A stretch of 64,000 nt of DNA from Streptomyces coeruleorubidus (GTDB lineage: Bacteria > Actinomycetota > Actinomycetes > Streptomycetales > Streptomycetaceae). The stretch is taken from NCBI RefSeq assembly GCF_028885415.1, contig NZ_CP118527.1:3596001-3660000 (forward strand), written 5' to 3'. The notes under the pieces are model-generated. The model was given only the letters and a program-made list of their open reading frames with translations, was not told where the DNA came from and made no database searches. The position numbers and the translations under genes were made by a program. The first letter of the stretch is position 1. Each line of letters begins with the position of its first letter. This document shows positions 1 through 9,254 of the stretch, in pieces.

Positions 1-135
1 GAGCAGCCTTTCCTTGATGTCAGTGGTGCTGTCGGTGCCGGTGGCCTCCGGCTCGGCGGCGGTGGCCGCTCCGGCCGTGCTCAACGTGCCTATGAGCACC
101 GTGAGCGCCAGCAGCCATCTGAGCGCCTTGCGCAT
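1..135 (-). CDS. Secreted protein, N-terminal fragment (cut by window edge)
   Basis: Only the first 45 codons are inside the window. The product begins MRKALRWLLALTVL and continues into a small-residue stretch (STAGAATAA), a classical Sec signal peptide with a likely cleavage site near residue 27. The mature protein starts with an acidic, threonine-rich segment leading into DIKERLL. The ATG at 135 was chosen because GGGGAG lies about 6 bases upstream; an in-frame GTG at 141 is the alternative. From memory, DIK-R-L after such a signal resembles secreted S37-type tripeptidyl aminopeptidases of Streptomyces, but too little is visible to assign that function. Confidence 0.6.
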   Translation of the reverse strand, partial: MRKALRWLLALTVLIGTLSTAGAATAAEPEATGTDSTTDIKERLL

Positions 136-231
136 GCGCACTCCCCTGTGAGACAGATGTGCGCCGGAAGCTAGCGGACCAACTCCCCTCAGCACCAGGG
201 GACATGGGGATAACCCTCTATGCGCCGGGGG

Positions 232-627
232 TCAGCACAGGATCCAGCCGGAGCTGAACGACCCCCACCCCACCCTGCCCTTCAGCCATACGCAGCGGCG
301 CCCGGCGTGCACCATCACCGGGCCCGCGTGGTAGGAGTACCGGCCTTCGTCGACGACCGGGCGGTTGCCGCGTGCCTGCACGCTCACCGACATCTTCCGC
401 TTCACGCCGGGCTTCTTGGTGAGGGTCACGGCGCAGACGTAGCCGCCGCGCTTGTAGACGAGCACGGTTCCGGTGGAGAACTGCAGCGTGCGGACCTTGC
501 GGCCGGGACAGTAGGTGGCGGAGGCGGCGGCCTGCGCCTCGCCCGGCGCCGCCACGGCGAGCAGGCCGGAGGCGGTCAGCACGGCCAGGCCGAGGGCGAG
601 CCGCCGGCGTATCGCTCCACTGTCCAC
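232..627 (-). CDS. Small secreted hypothetical protein
   Basis: A 131-residue protein with an N-terminal signal peptide: RRR, then an LALGLAVLTASGLLAVAA hydrophobic core and cleavage around AQA. The mature part, about 100 residues, has four cysteines, two of them near the ends (TYC and WILC), plus many basic residues, suggesting a disulfide-stabilised extracellular domain. The GTG at 627 is preferred over the ATG at 648 because GGGAGG sits 6 bases before it. The family is not recognised. It lies alone between the secreted protein at the left edge and the ABC exporter, both on the same strand, with gaps large enough for its own promoter. Confidence 0.6.
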   Translation of the reverse strand: MDSGAIRRRLALGLAVLTASGLLAVAAPGEAQAAASATYCPGRKVRTLQFSTGTVLVYKRGGYVCAVTLTKKPGVKRKMSVSVQARGNRPVVDEGRYSYHAGPVMVHAGRRCVWLKGRVGWGSFSSGWILC

Positions 628-738
628 TGTCGTCCTCCCGTACCGCATCGTGCGCGACCATCGGCGTACGGGTGTACGGACGCATGACGTATGTCGGACG
701 GTTGCACGAGCGTCACGCAGACGCCGGTCGCCCGGGTC

Positions 739-3700
739 TCAGCGGGACGCGCCGACCGGCTCCTCCGGCTCCGCGGCCCCGATGAACGTCCGCCACAGCT
801 CGGCGTACCGCCCGCCGCGCGCGAGCAGCTCCTCGTGCGTGCCGTCCTCGGCGACCCGGCCGTGGTCCATGACGACGACCCGGTCGGCGCGGGCGGCGGT
901 GGTGAGGCGGTGGGCGACGACGAGTGTGGTGCGGCGGCCCGCCAGGCGGTCGGTCGCCTGGTTGACCTGGGCCTCCGTGGCCAGGTCGAGGGCGGCCGTC
1001 GCCTCGTCGAGCAGCAGGACGTCCGGGTCGACCAGTTCGGCGCGGGCCAGGGCGATGAGCTGCCGCTGTCCGGCGGAGAGGTTGCGGCCGCGCTCGGCGA
1101 CCTCGTGGAGGTAGCCGCCCTCCAGGGTGGCGATCATCTCGTGCGCGCCGACCGCCCGGGCCGCCGCCTCGACCTCGGCGTCGGTGGCGTCGGGGCGGCC
1201 GTAGGCGATGGCGTCGCGGACGGTGCCCTGGAAGAGGTACGCCTCCTGCGGGACGACTCCGAGACGGTGCCGGTACGAGGTGATGTCGAGGGCGCGCAGA
1301 TCGGTGCCGTCGACGGTGACCCGGCCGCCGGTCGGGTCGTAGAAGCGGGCCACGAGCTTGACGAGGGTCGACTTGCCGGCCCCGGTCTCGCCGACGAACG
1401 CGACGGTCTGCCCGGCGGGGATGCGCAGGTCGACGCCGCCGAGGGCCTCTTCGTCGTCACCGTAGGCGAAGTGCACGTCCTCGAACGCGATCTCGCCGCG
1501 CAGGGACAGCACTTCGCGGGGCTCGTCGGCGGACTTCGTCGACGTCGGCTCCTGGAGCAGTTCCTGGATGCGGCCCAGCGAGACGGACGCCTGCTGGTAG
1601 CCGTCGAAGACCTGGGACAGCTGTTGCACGGGAGCGAAGAACAGGTCGATGTAGAGCAGGTAGGCCACCAGCGAGCCGATCGCCAGTGTCCCGTCGTCGA
1701 CCCGCGCCCCGCCCACGATCAGCACGGCCGCCGCCGCCACCGACGACAGGAACTGCACGAAGGGGAAGTACACGGAGATCAGCCACTGGCCCCGGATGCG
1801 CGCTTGGCGGTAGCTGTCGCTGTGCCCGGCGAACCGCCGCCCGCCGTCCCGCTCGCGCCGGAAGGCCTGCACGATCCGCAGCCCGGACACCGACTCCTGG
1901 AGGTCGGCGTTGACCACCGACACCCGTTCGCGGGCCAGTTCGTAGGCCTTCACGCTCGCCCGGCGGAAGAAGAACGTGGCGATGATCAGCGGCGGCAGGG
2001 TCGCGAAGACGACGAGTGCGAGCTCCACGTCGATGACCAGCAGGGCGATCATGATGCCGAAGAAGGTGACGACCGAGACGAAGGCGGTGACCAGGCCCGT
2101 CTGCAGGAACGTCGACAGCGCGTCGACATCGGTCGTCATCCGGGTCATGATCCGGCCGGTCAGCTCCCGCTCGTAGTAGTCCAGCCCGAGGCGCTGGAGC
2201 TGGGAGAAGATCTTCAGCCGGAGCGAGTACAGCACCCGCTCGCCGGTGCGTCCGGTCATCCGGATCTCGCCGACCTGGGCCGCCCACTGCACGGCCACCG
2301 TCAGCAGCGCGAGCAGCGACGCCGCCCACACGGCGCCGAGCGCGGCCTGGGTGACGCCGGAGTCGATGCCGTGCCGGATCATGATCGGCAGCAGCAGGCC
2401 CATGCCCGCGTCGACGGCGACCAGGCCGAGGCTGACCAGCAGCGGCAGTCCGAAGCCGCGCAGCAGCCGGCGCAGGCCGTAGGACTCCTCCGGCTGGACG
2501 GCCTGCTTCTCGTCGACGTCGGGGGCGTCGGTGGCCGGGGGCAGCGCCTCCACCTGGGCGAGGAGCTCGGGGGTGGCGGGGCTCTCGGCGAGGGCGAGGT
2601 CCTTGCGCTCGCGGTCGCCGGTCCACAGCCGTGGGGTGACCCCGCGCTCGGCGTCGAACTCGGCGTCCAGCTCGTCCCGGACGGAGGTGTCCTCCTGGGG
2701 GCAGGCCGGCTGGGTGTGGCCCGGGGAGACCGCGCCCAGCTCGTCGGGGTCGGTGAGCAGGCGCCGGTAGAGGGCGGAGCGCCGCTGGAGTTCGTCGTGG
2801 GTGCCGATGTCGGCGAGGCGGCCGCCGTCCAGGACGGCGATGCGGTCGGCGAGGTTCAGGGTGGAGCGGCGGTGGGCGATCAGCAGGGTGGTGCGGCCCC
2901 GCATGACCTCCTTCAGGGCCTCGTGGATCTCGTGCTCGACCCGGGCGTCCACGGCGGAGGTGGCGTCGTCCAGGACCAGCAGGCGCGGGTCGCTGAGGAT
3001 GGCGCGGGCGAGGGCGACGCGCTGGCGCTGGCCGCCGGAGAGGGTGAGGCCGTGCTCGCCGACGGTGGTGTCGTAGCCGTCGGGCAGCTCGCTGATGAAC
3101 CGGTCCGCCTGGGCGGCGCGGGCGGCCTGCTCGATCTCCTCCTGGGTGGCGTCCGAGCGGCCGTAGGCGATGTTGTTGCGGACCGTGTCGGAGAAGAGGA
3201 AGGAGTCCTCCGGGACCAGCCCGATCGCGGCCCTGAGCGACTCCAGGGTCAGTTCGCGCACGTCGTGGCCGCCGACGAGGACGGCACCGCGGGTGACGTC
3301 GTAGAAGCGCGGCAGCAGCAGGGAGACCGTGGACTTGCCGGAGCCGGAGGAGCCGACGACGGCGAGAGTCTCGCCGGGGCGGATCTCGAAGGAGAGCCCG
3401 TCGAGGACGGGGCTGGTTTTGCCGTGGGCGCCGTCGTAGCCGAAGGAGACGTCGTCGAACTCGACGGTGGCGGGGGCGTCGGCGGGCAGTTCCTTGCGGC
3501 CGTCCTCGAGGGACGGCTCGGTGTCGATCAGCTCCAGGACGCGCTCGGTGCCCGCGCGGGCCTGCTGGCCGACGGTGAGGACCATGGCGAGCATGCGGAC
3601 CGGGCCGACCAGCTGGGCGAGGTAGGTCGAGAAGGCGACGAACGTGCCGAGCGTGATGTGCCCGCCCACCGCGAGCCAGCCGCCGAGCGCCAGCATCGCG

Positions 3701-4470
3701 ACCTGGCCGAGGGCGGGGACGGCCTGGAGGGCCGGGGTGTAGACGGAGTTCAGGCGGATGGTGCGCAGCCGCCCGGCGAAGAGGCGGCGGCTGACGTCCC
3801 TGAGCTTGCCGGTCTCCTGCTCCTCCTGCCCGAAGCCCTTCACCACGCGGACACCGCTGACGGCACCGTCGACCACGCCGGCGACGGCGGCGGCCTGGGC
3901 CTGGGCGTACCAGGTGGAGGGGTGCAGCCGGGTGCGGCTGCGCTTGGCGATCCACCACAGGGCGGGGGCGACGGCCAGGGCGACCAGGGTCAGCGGCAGC
4001 GACAGCCACGCCATGATCACCAGGGAGATCAGGAACAGCAGGAAGTTCCCGATGGTCATCGGGAGCATGAACAGCAGGCCCTGGATGAGCTGGAGGTCGC
4101 TGGTGGCCCGGCCGACGACCTGGCCGGTGGACAGCTCGTCCTGGCGGCGGCCGTCGAGCCGGGTGATCGTGCCGTACATCTCCGTCCGCAGGTCGTGCTG
4201 GACGTCGAGGGCGAGGCGGCCGCCGTAGTAGCGGCGGATGTAGGTGAGGACGTAGACGACCAGTGCGGCGGCGATGAGGAGGCCGGCCCAGGTGGTCATC
4301 GAGCGGGTGTGGTCACTGATGACGTCGTCGATGATCACCTTGGTGATCAGCGGGACGAGGGCCATGACCGCCATGCCGGCCAGGGAGGAGCCGAGGGCGA
4401 GCACGACGTCCTTCGGGTGGCGCCATGCGTAGGCCCACAGTCGTCGTGCCCATCCCCGTTGCGGTGTCAC
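739..4470 (-). CDS. Fused heterodimeric-type ABC exporter (TMD-NBD-TMD-NBD)
   Basis: A single chain of about 1243 residues carries two complete half-exporters. Each half has a six-helix membrane domain followed by a nucleotide-binding domain. Walker A motifs are GSSGSGKS (about residue 373) and GETGAGKS (about 1025); signatures are LSGGQ (about 473) and LSAGQ (about 1131). The first Walker B ends LVLDDATSA, with Asp in place of the catalytic Glu. The second ends LLLDEATAA. One degenerate and one canonical ATP site is typical of asymmetric exporters such as TM287/288, which are normally two genes. GTG 4470 is preferred to ATG 4512 because GGAGG lies 8 bases upstream. Substrate unknown; drug, lipid or peptide export are all possible. 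Divergent from the acyl-CoA dehydrogenase gene. Confidence 0.85.
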   Translation of the reverse strand: MTPQRGWARRLWAYAWRHPKDVVLALGSSLAGMAVMALVPLITKVIIDDVISDHTRSMTTWAGLLIAAALVVYVLTYIRRYYGGRLALDVQHDLRTEMYGTITRLDGRRQDELSTGQVVGRATSDLQLIQGLLFMLPMTIGNFLLFLISLVIMAWLSLPLTLVALAVAPALWWIAKRSRTRLHPSTWYAQAQAAAVAGVVDGAVSGVRVVKGFGQEEQETGKLRDVSRRLFAGRLRTIRLNSVYTPALQAVPALGQVAMLALGGWLAVGGHITLGTFVAFSTYLAQLVGPVRMLAMVLTVGQQARAGTERVLELIDTEPSLEDGRKELPADAPATVEFDDVSFGYDGAHGKTSPVLDGLSFEIRPGETLAVVGSSGSGKSTVSLLLPRFYDVTRGAVLVGGHDVRELTLESLRAAIGLVPEDSFLFSDTVRNNIAYGRSDATQEEIEQAARAAQADRFISELPDGYDTTVGEHGLTLSGGQRQRVALARAILSDPRLLVLDDATSAVDARVEHEIHEALKEVMRGRTTLLIAHRRSTLNLADRIAVLDGGRLADIGTHDELQRRSALYRRLLTDPDELGAVSPGHTQPACPQEDTSVRDELDAEFDAERGVTPRLWTGDRERKDLALAESPATPELLAQVEALPPATDAPDVDEKQAVQPEESYGLRRLLRGFGLPLLVSLGLVAVDAGMGLLLPIMIRHGIDSGVTQAALGAVWAASLLALLTVAVQWAAQVGEIRMTGRTGERVLYSLRLKIFSQLQRLGLDYYERELTGRIMTRMTTDVDALSTFLQTGLVTAFVSVVTFFGIMIALLVIDVELALVVFATLPPLIIATFFFRRASVKAYELARERVSVVNADLQESVSGLRIVQAFRRERDGGRRFAGHSDSYRQARIRGQWLISVYFPFVQFLSSVAAAAVLIVGGARVDDGTLAIGSLVAYLLYIDLFFAPVQQLSQVFDGYQQASVSLGRIQELLQEPTSTKSADEPREVLSLRGEIAFEDVHFAYGDDEEALGGVDLRIPAGQTVAFVGETGAGKSTLVKLVARFYDPTGGRVTVDGTDLRALDITSYRHRLGVVPQEAYLFQGTVRDAIAYGRPDATDAEVEAAARAVGAHEMIATLEGGYLHEVAERGRNLSAGQRQLIALARAELVDPDVLLLDEATAALDLATEAQVNQATDRLAGRRTTLVVAHRLTTAARADRVVVMDHGRVAEDGTHEELLARGGRYAELWRTFIGAAEPEEPVGASR

Positions 4471-4581
4471 TCCGGTGCCCTCCGATCGTCCTGGTCTGCC
4501 GGAAGGCACCAACGCCGTGGGAGGCCGTTTTCATCCCGCGGCGTGACGAGCGTTACCCCGCCCCCACCCTGGACGGTGATT

Positions 4582-4597
4582 GATACTCGCCGGTATC
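4582..4597. promoter_or_regulatory. Inverted repeat GATAC-N6-GTATC in divergent promoter
   Basis: GATAC at 4582-4586 and GTATC at 4593-4597 form a perfect interrupted palindrome. It lies between the ABC exporter gene and the acyl-CoA dehydrogenase gene, about 50 bases before the latter's start. It could be a regulator site; no specific regulator is recognised. Confidence 0.3.
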
Positions 4598-4605
4598 TTG
4601 GCATG

Positions 4606-4617
4606 AGCAAGCGCTTA
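4606..4617. promoter_or_regulatory. Palindrome around AAGCGCTT before acyl-CoA dehydrogenase
   Basis: AGCAAGCGCTTA at 4606-4617 contains the perfect palindrome AAGCGCTT. It lies 29 bases before the GTG start at 4646. CAAG-NN-CTTG-like palindromes are used by TetR regulators of actinobacterial lipid catabolism such as KstR2, so this is a plausible acyl-CoA-responsive operator. No matching regulator gene is adjacent. Confidence 0.35.
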
Positions 4618-4645
4618 GACAGCTGAGGTCCCTGGAGGTGGCGGC

Positions 4646-5803
4646 GTGCGCCGTACGGTGTTCAACGAGGATCACGAGGCGTTCCGGGAGACCCTGCGCG
4701 CCTTCATCGAGGCCGAGGTCGTACCGGTGTACGACGAGTGGTTCGCGGCGGGCCAGGCGCCCCGCGACTTCTACTACAAGCTCGGTGAGCTGGGCATCTT
4801 CGGGATCAACGTCCCCGAGGAGTTCGGCGGCGCGGGCCTGGAGAGCCACAAGTTCGAGGCCGTGCTCTACGAGGAGACCGCTCGCGCGGGCGTCCAGTTC
4901 GGCGGCTCCGGCGTGCACGTGCTGCTCGCCCTCCCCTACATCAAGATGCTCGCCACCGACGAGCAGAAGAAGCGCTACCTGCCGAAGTTCGTCACCGGCG
5001 AGGAGATGTGGGCCATCGCGATGACGGAGCCGGGCACCGGTTCCGACCTCGCGGGCATGAAGTCCACCGCCAAGCTGAGTGAGGACGGCACGCACTACGT
5101 CCTCAACGGCGCCAAGACCTTCATCACCGGCGGTGTGCACGCCGACCGCGTGATCGTCTGCGCCCGGACGGCCGCCCCGACCGCCGAGGACCGCCGGCAC
5201 GGCATCTCCCTCTTCGCCGTGGACACCAAGTCCGAGGGCTACTCGGTCGGCCGCAAGCTCGACAAGCTCGGCCTGAAGACCTCCGACACCGCCGAGCTGG
5301 CGTTCGTCGACGTCAAGGTGCCCGTCGAGGACCTCCTCGGCGAGGAGAACAAGGGCTTCTACTACCTCGGCCACAACCTGGCCTCCGAGCGCTGGGGCAT
5401 CGCCTTCGGCGCCTACGCCCAGGCCAAGGCCGCCGTCCGGTTCGCCAAGCAGTACGTGCAGGAGCGCACGGTCTTCGGCAAGCCGGTCGCCCACTTCCAG
5501 AACACCAAGTTCGAGCTGGCCGCCTGCCAGGCCGAGGTGGACGCGGCCGAGGCCGTCGCCGACCGCGCGACCGAGGCCCTCGACGCCGGTGAGCTCACCC
5601 CCGCCGAGGCCGCCTCCGCGAAGCTGTTCTGCACCGAGGTCGCCCACCGCGTCATCGACCGCTGCCTCCAGCTGCACGGCGGCTACGGCTACATGAACGA
5701 GTACCCGATCGCCCGCCTGTACGCGGACAACCGCGTCAACCGCATCTACGGCGGCACCAGCGAGATCATGAAGTCGATCATCGCCAAGGACATGGGCCTG
5801 TAA
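4646..5803 (+). CDS. Acyl-CoA dehydrogenase
   Basis: A 385-residue FAD enzyme that introduces a trans-2 double bond into acyl-CoA and passes electrons to ETF. It has the usual N-terminal helical, middle beta and C-terminal helical domains. Visible signatures are AMTEPGTGSD in the flavin region, the C-terminal HGGYGYMNEYP block and YGGTSEI. At the position where medium-chain enzymes carry the catalytic Glu before GT (YEGT), this protein has Gly. The base is more likely Glu248 in LASERW, the isovaleryl/long-chain arrangement. GTG 4646 has GGAGG 7 bases upstream. The following thioesterase starts 34 bases after the stop, so co-transcription is likely. Chain-length preference cannot be read from the sequence. 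Confidence 0.9.
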   Translation: MRRTVFNEDHEAFRETLRAFIEAEVVPVYDEWFAAGQAPRDFYYKLGELGIFGINVPEEFGGAGLESHKFEAVLYEETARAGVQFGGSGVHVLLALPYIKMLATDEQKKRYLPKFVTGEEMWAIAMTEPGTGSDLAGMKSTAKLSEDGTHYVLNGAKTFITGGVHADRVIVCARTAAPTAEDRRHGISLFAVDTKSEGYSVGRKLDKLGLKTSDTAELAFVDVKVPVEDLLGEENKGFYYLGHNLASERWGIAFGAYAQAKAAVRFAKQYVQERTVFGKPVAHFQNTKFELAACQAEVDAAEAVADRATEALDAGELTPAEAASAKLFCTEVAHRVIDRCLQLHGGYGYMNEYPIARLYADNRVNRIYGGTSEIMKSIIAKDMGL

Positions 5804-5837
5804 GCCGACCGCAATCAGTGGCCGGTACAACAGTCCC

Positions 5838-6719
5838 ATGAGTCAGGCACTACAGGACCTCCTCGATCTGCTCGACCTGGAGCAGATCGAGGAGGACATC
5901 TTCCGCGGCCGGTCCCGGTCCGCCGTCGTCCCGCGCGTCTTCGGCGGGCAGGTCGCGGCCCAGGCGCTCGTCGCCGCCGGGCGGACGGTCCCCGAGGACC
6001 GGCCCGCGCACTCGCTGCACGCGTACTTCCTGCGCCCCGGCGATCCCGGCGCGCCCATCGTCTACACCGTCGACCGGATCCGCGACGGCCGCTCCTTCAC
6101 CACCCGCCGCGTGGTCGCCGTCCAGCACGGCAAGCCGATCTTCCACCTCTCGGCGTCCTTCCAGGTGTACGAGGACGGGCTGGACCATCAGGAGCGCATG
6201 CCGGACGCGCCCGATCCCGTCGCGCTGCCCACCGGTGAGGAACGGCTGCGCGGCTACGGCCATCTCGACCCGGCGGTCGTGGAGAAGTTCCTCGAGGCCC
6301 GGGCCGCCGTCGATCTGCGCTACGTCGACGAGCCGCCGTACGGGAAGTTCGGCGAACCACGCGAGCCGCACTCCCAGGTCTGGTTCCGGACCAACGGCAA
6401 GCTGGCCGACGATCCGCTGCTGCACGTCGTCCTCGCCACCTACGTCTCCGACATGACGCTCCTCGACTCCGTGCTGCTCGCGCACGGGCGGGGCGGCTGG
6501 GCCGTCGGGGACGTCGTCGGGGCTTCGCTGGACCACGCGATGTGGTTCCACCGGCCGTTCCGCGCCGACGAGTGGCTGCTCTACGACCAGGAGTCCCCGT
6601 CCGCGTACGGCGGTCGGGGACTGGGGCAGGCCCGGATATACACGCAGGACGGGCGGCTGGCCATCACGGTGATCCAGGAGGGCGTGGTCCGCGTCCCGCG
6701 CGAGCCGGGCACTAGCTGA
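5838..6719 (+). CDS. tesB: Acyl-CoA thioesterase II (TesB family)
   Basis: A 293-residue protein with tandem hot-dog folds typical of TesB, which hydrolyses acyl-CoA to free acid and CoA. The N-terminal half contains RVFGGQVAAQAL and the HSLHAYFLRPGD block. The C-terminal half contains SDMTLLD and LDHAMWFHRPF, which hold the TesB catalytic region (Asp, Thr and Gln in the family). Length matches the usual 285-300 residues. It follows the acyl-CoA dehydrogenase at short spacing, so the pair may tune acyl-CoA levels. It overlaps the convergent phosphatase-like gene by 8 bases at the 3' ends. Confidence 0.9.
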   Translation: MSQALQDLLDLLDLEQIEEDIFRGRSRSAVVPRVFGGQVAAQALVAAGRTVPEDRPAHSLHAYFLRPGDPGAPIVYTVDRIRDGRSFTTRRVVAVQHGKPIFHLSASFQVYEDGLDHQERMPDAPDPVALPTGEERLRGYGHLDPAVVEKFLEARAAVDLRYVDEPPYGKFGEPREPHSQVWFRTNGKLADDPLLHVVLATYVSDMTLLDSVLLAHGRGGWAVGDVVGASLDHAMWFHRPFRADEWLLYDQESPSAYGGRGLGQARIYTQDGRLAITVIQEGVVRVPREPGTS

Positions 6720-7509
6720 GGCCCGCCTCCGCCAGGAGGTACGCCGTCATCGGGTCGTAGTGGCGGGGGCTGACCACGTGGTCGTCGAGGGGCACCGTCA
6801 CCTGCACGGTGCCCTCGGCCTCGGCGAGGAAGAGGGCCGGGTCGTTGGAGTCGGCGTAGCCGACGGAGTCCACGCCGTGCTGTCCCGCGTAGCCCGCCCA
6901 GCCGTGGTCGGCGACGACCAGGTCGGGCAGCGGGCGGCCCTCGCGCTCCAGGGCGGTCAGGATGGCCTTCATCGGCTCGCCCGAGTGGGTGTGCCACAGG
7001 GTGGCGCCGTGCTCCAGGACCGCCACGTCCGCGAACTGCATGACGTAGCCCTCCTCCGTCGTCAGTCCGTCGGGGATGACGACGATCTCGCAGCCGGCCG
7101 CGCGCAGGGCGGACGCGGTCGCGCGGTGCACGTCGAGCAGGCCGCCGGGGTGACCGGTGGCGAACAGGACCCGCTGCTGCCCGTCCGCCGCCTTGCGCAG
7201 CCGGCCGGCGAGCCGGTCCAGGGCCGCGACGGTCAGCTCGGGGTCGATGGTGTCCTGTCCGTACCGGTACTCGGGGTCGTCGTTCACGCCGACCCGTTCC
7301 GCCATCACCGCGAGGACGTCCTGCTCGTCGCTCCAGCGGTCGCCGAGTTCCAGGCCGAACCAGTAGTGGCGGTCGGCGTTCGCCAGCTTGCGGTAGTGGG
7401 AGAGGTTGTTCTCGCGGGGGGTGGCGACATCGCCCGCGATGCGCGTCCTGACGAGGTGGTCGACGAGTTCGGCGCGGCTGGGTGTCCCGGGTATCGGCAT
7501 GGCTCCCAT
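6712..7509 (-). CDS. Actinobacterial phosphatase-like protein
   Basis: About 265 residues. It resembles a conserved actinobacterial family annotated as phosphatase (the Pfam 'Phosphatase' family, from memory). Notable segments are FATGHPGGLLDVHR, IPDGLTTEEGY, WHTHSGEPM and VVADHGWAGYAG; the conserved His and Asp residues suggest a metal-dependent phosphoesterase, but the substrate is not known. ATG 7509 or ATG 7500 are both possible; 7500 has GGGAG only two bases away. The longer frame from 7566 would add an atypical cysteine- and proline-rich leader. It lies downstream of the PucR regulator gene on the same strand, 84 bases apart. Confidence 0.6.
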   Translation of the reverse strand: MGAMPIPGTPSRAELVDHLVRTRIAGDVATPRENNLSHYRKLANADRHYWFGLELGDRWSDEQDVLAVMAERVGVNDDPEYRYGQDTIDPELTVAALDRLAGRLRKAADGQQRVLFATGHPGGLLDVHRATASALRAAGCEIVVIPDGLTTEEGYVMQFADVAVLEHGATLWHTHSGEPMKAILTALEREGRPLPDLVVADHGWAGYAGQHGVDSVGYADSNDPALFLAEAEGTVQVTVPLDDHVVSPRHYDPMTAYLLAEAGLS

Positions 7510-7593
7510 TGTGAGGCAGCCGACTGCGGGCGGCCCTGGCGTATCGCACGCTGGGATGTGCGTCACGTACTCAGCGGGACCCCGCTCACGTAC

Positions 7594-9111
7594 TCAGATG
7601 TGCCGCAGCGCGAACCAGAGTTCCATGCGCACGTCCGGGTCGTCGAGGTCCGCCTCCAGCAGGGCCGCGCAGCGGGCGATGCGCTGCCGCACGGTGTTGC
7701 GGTGCACGGACAGGGCGACGGCCGTGCGGTCCCAACTGCCGTGCAGGGACAGCCAGGTGCGCAGGGTCTCGGGGAGCGCGGGGTGGGCCGTGACGGGCGC
7801 GAGCAGGGTGCGGGCGTGGGCCGCCGCCTCGCCGGGCGGGACGAGGTCGGCCAGGGCGGGGCGCGGGCCGTGCCGGTGCAGCGGGGTCCGGGTGGCGCGG
7901 GCCCGGGCCAGGGCGCGGGCGGCCTGGGTGTCGGCGGCGGGCCAGTCCTTGGGGGCGACGGCGGCGCTGACGCCCAGGGTCCAGCCGGGCAGCGGGTCGG
8001 GTGCCCGGTCGGCCGGGACCAGGACCCGTACGGCGTCGCCCGCCGGGTCGACCAGGGCGGACCCGAGCGCGGCACCCAGCGCGGCGGCCGCGACGGCGTC
8101 GGGTACGCCCTCCCCGTCCGGACGGGCGTGCACGACGACCCACCGCCGCCCGTCACCGAGCAGCGGCGCGACGTCCTCGGGCGCGGCCCCCAGCAGCAGC
8201 CGCACCAGCGCCGAGGAACGGGCGGCACCCGTACCGCTCTGCTGCTCCCCGGTGAGGAGGGACAGCAGCACGGCGGCGACGGACACGATGGTGTGGTCCC
8301 CCGGCGCGCGCCCCGGGGCGGCGACCCCGAGCACGAAGCCGTGCCCGGCACCGAGGGCGTAGGCGGCGAGGTGCGTGCCGGAGACGGTGTCGGTGGCGGA
8401 GGTGGGGTGGGGGCGGTTGGGGGGAGGGGGCACCGGCAGGTTGGGGGTGGGTGCAGGCCCCCCGTCCGCCGGCCGCACCACCCCCGACAGCTCCGCCAGT
8501 GCCGAGCCCGCCTCCTCCCCTGGCTTCCGGCCCGCCCCGGCGATCTCCGTCCCCTCCGGTCCGTACAGCACGGCCCACCCGCCCAGCCGCTGGGCGAGCT
8601 GCCGGAGGACCGACGGGACCGGGTCGGGGCGGGAGGCGGCCGAGGCGAGGCTCTGCTGGGCCTCCGTGACGCGGCGGAGTTCGGACAGGCGGGCCTGGGC
8701 CATCAGCTGCCAGACCGCGCGGGCCACACCCGAGAAGGTGGTCTGCGGCGGCACCTCCAGCAGGGGCAGGCCGTGCTTCTCGCACGCCGCGACCAGCGCC
8801 CTGGGCACCGTGTCGTGCACCGGCGCCACCCCGAAGCCGAGGGCCGCGCCGCCCGCCGCCACGATCCGGGCCACGTAGTCGTCGAAGTACGTGCCCGACC
8901 CCGCCGCCTCGGGGATGTGCACGCCCGCCGTGAGCAGCAGTTCCCCGCCCAGCAGATACGGATACGGGTCCGCCATCTCCGAGGTGTGCACCCAGTGGAC
9001 GACGGTGCCGGGGTCGTCCGGAGCGGCGATCCGGCGCAGGGCCAGGTCCTCGCGGGCCAGGAGAGCGGACAGCGGGACGGGGGGCGTGGGGGGAACCGTC
9101 GAATCCGGCAT
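7594..9111 (-). CDS. PucR-family transcriptional regulator
   Basis: A 505-residue regulator with the PucR layout: an N-terminal purine-catabolism sensing domain (about 15-135, including LLLTAGVHIPE), a GAF/GGDEF-like middle region with a long Pro-rich insert, and a C-terminal helix-turn-helix (SVHRNTVRQRIARC, about 460-505). ATG 9111 was chosen because GGAGGG lies 7 bases upstream; the longer frame to 9201 lacks such a site. It is divergent from the symporter-ureohydrolase-TPP enzyme genes, so it is the likely local regulator of nitrogen-compound uptake and breakdown. PucR proteins typically respond to nitrogenous metabolites such as purines, allantoin or GABA. Confidence 0.85.
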   Translation of the reverse strand: MPDSTVPPTPPVPLSALLAREDLALRRIAAPDDPGTVVHWVHTSEMADPYPYLLGGELLLTAGVHIPEAAGSGTYFDDYVARIVAAGGAALGFGVAPVHDTVPRALVAACEKHGLPLLEVPPQTTFSGVARAVWQLMAQARLSELRRVTEAQQSLASAASRPDPVPSVLRQLAQRLGGWAVLYGPEGTEIAGAGRKPGEEAGSALAELSGVVRPADGGPAPTPNLPVPPPPNRPHPTSATDTVSGTHLAAYALGAGHGFVLGVAAPGRAPGDHTIVSVAAVLLSLLTGEQQSGTGAARSSALVRLLLGAAPEDVAPLLGDGRRWVVVHARPDGEGVPDAVAAAALGAALGSALVDPAGDAVRVLVPADRAPDPLPGWTLGVSAAVAPKDWPAADTQAARALARARATRTPLHRHGPRPALADLVPPGEAAAHARTLLAPVTAHPALPETLRTWLSLHGSWDRTAVALSVHRNTVRQRIARCAALLEADLDDPDVRMELWFALRHI

Positions 9112-9254
9112 GTGTGCGTTCCCTCCAGTCCGCGCCGCTCGAATGGATGAAACGTACACTTCGCAGTCGCTTTTCGGCCACCTAGGGTCAGTCCTCGTCA
9201 ACCGCGTCCCCCACGACCGAGCCCCGCGCCCCGTGCGTGCGCGAAGGAGGCCCC

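Noticed and set aside
691..4626. 1311-residue plus-strand open frame opposite the ABC exporter
   Set aside because: It is the antisense frame of a GC-rich gene; the composition (Gly, Asp, Gln, Val blocks) has no domain signature, and it spans the exporter's coding region completely.
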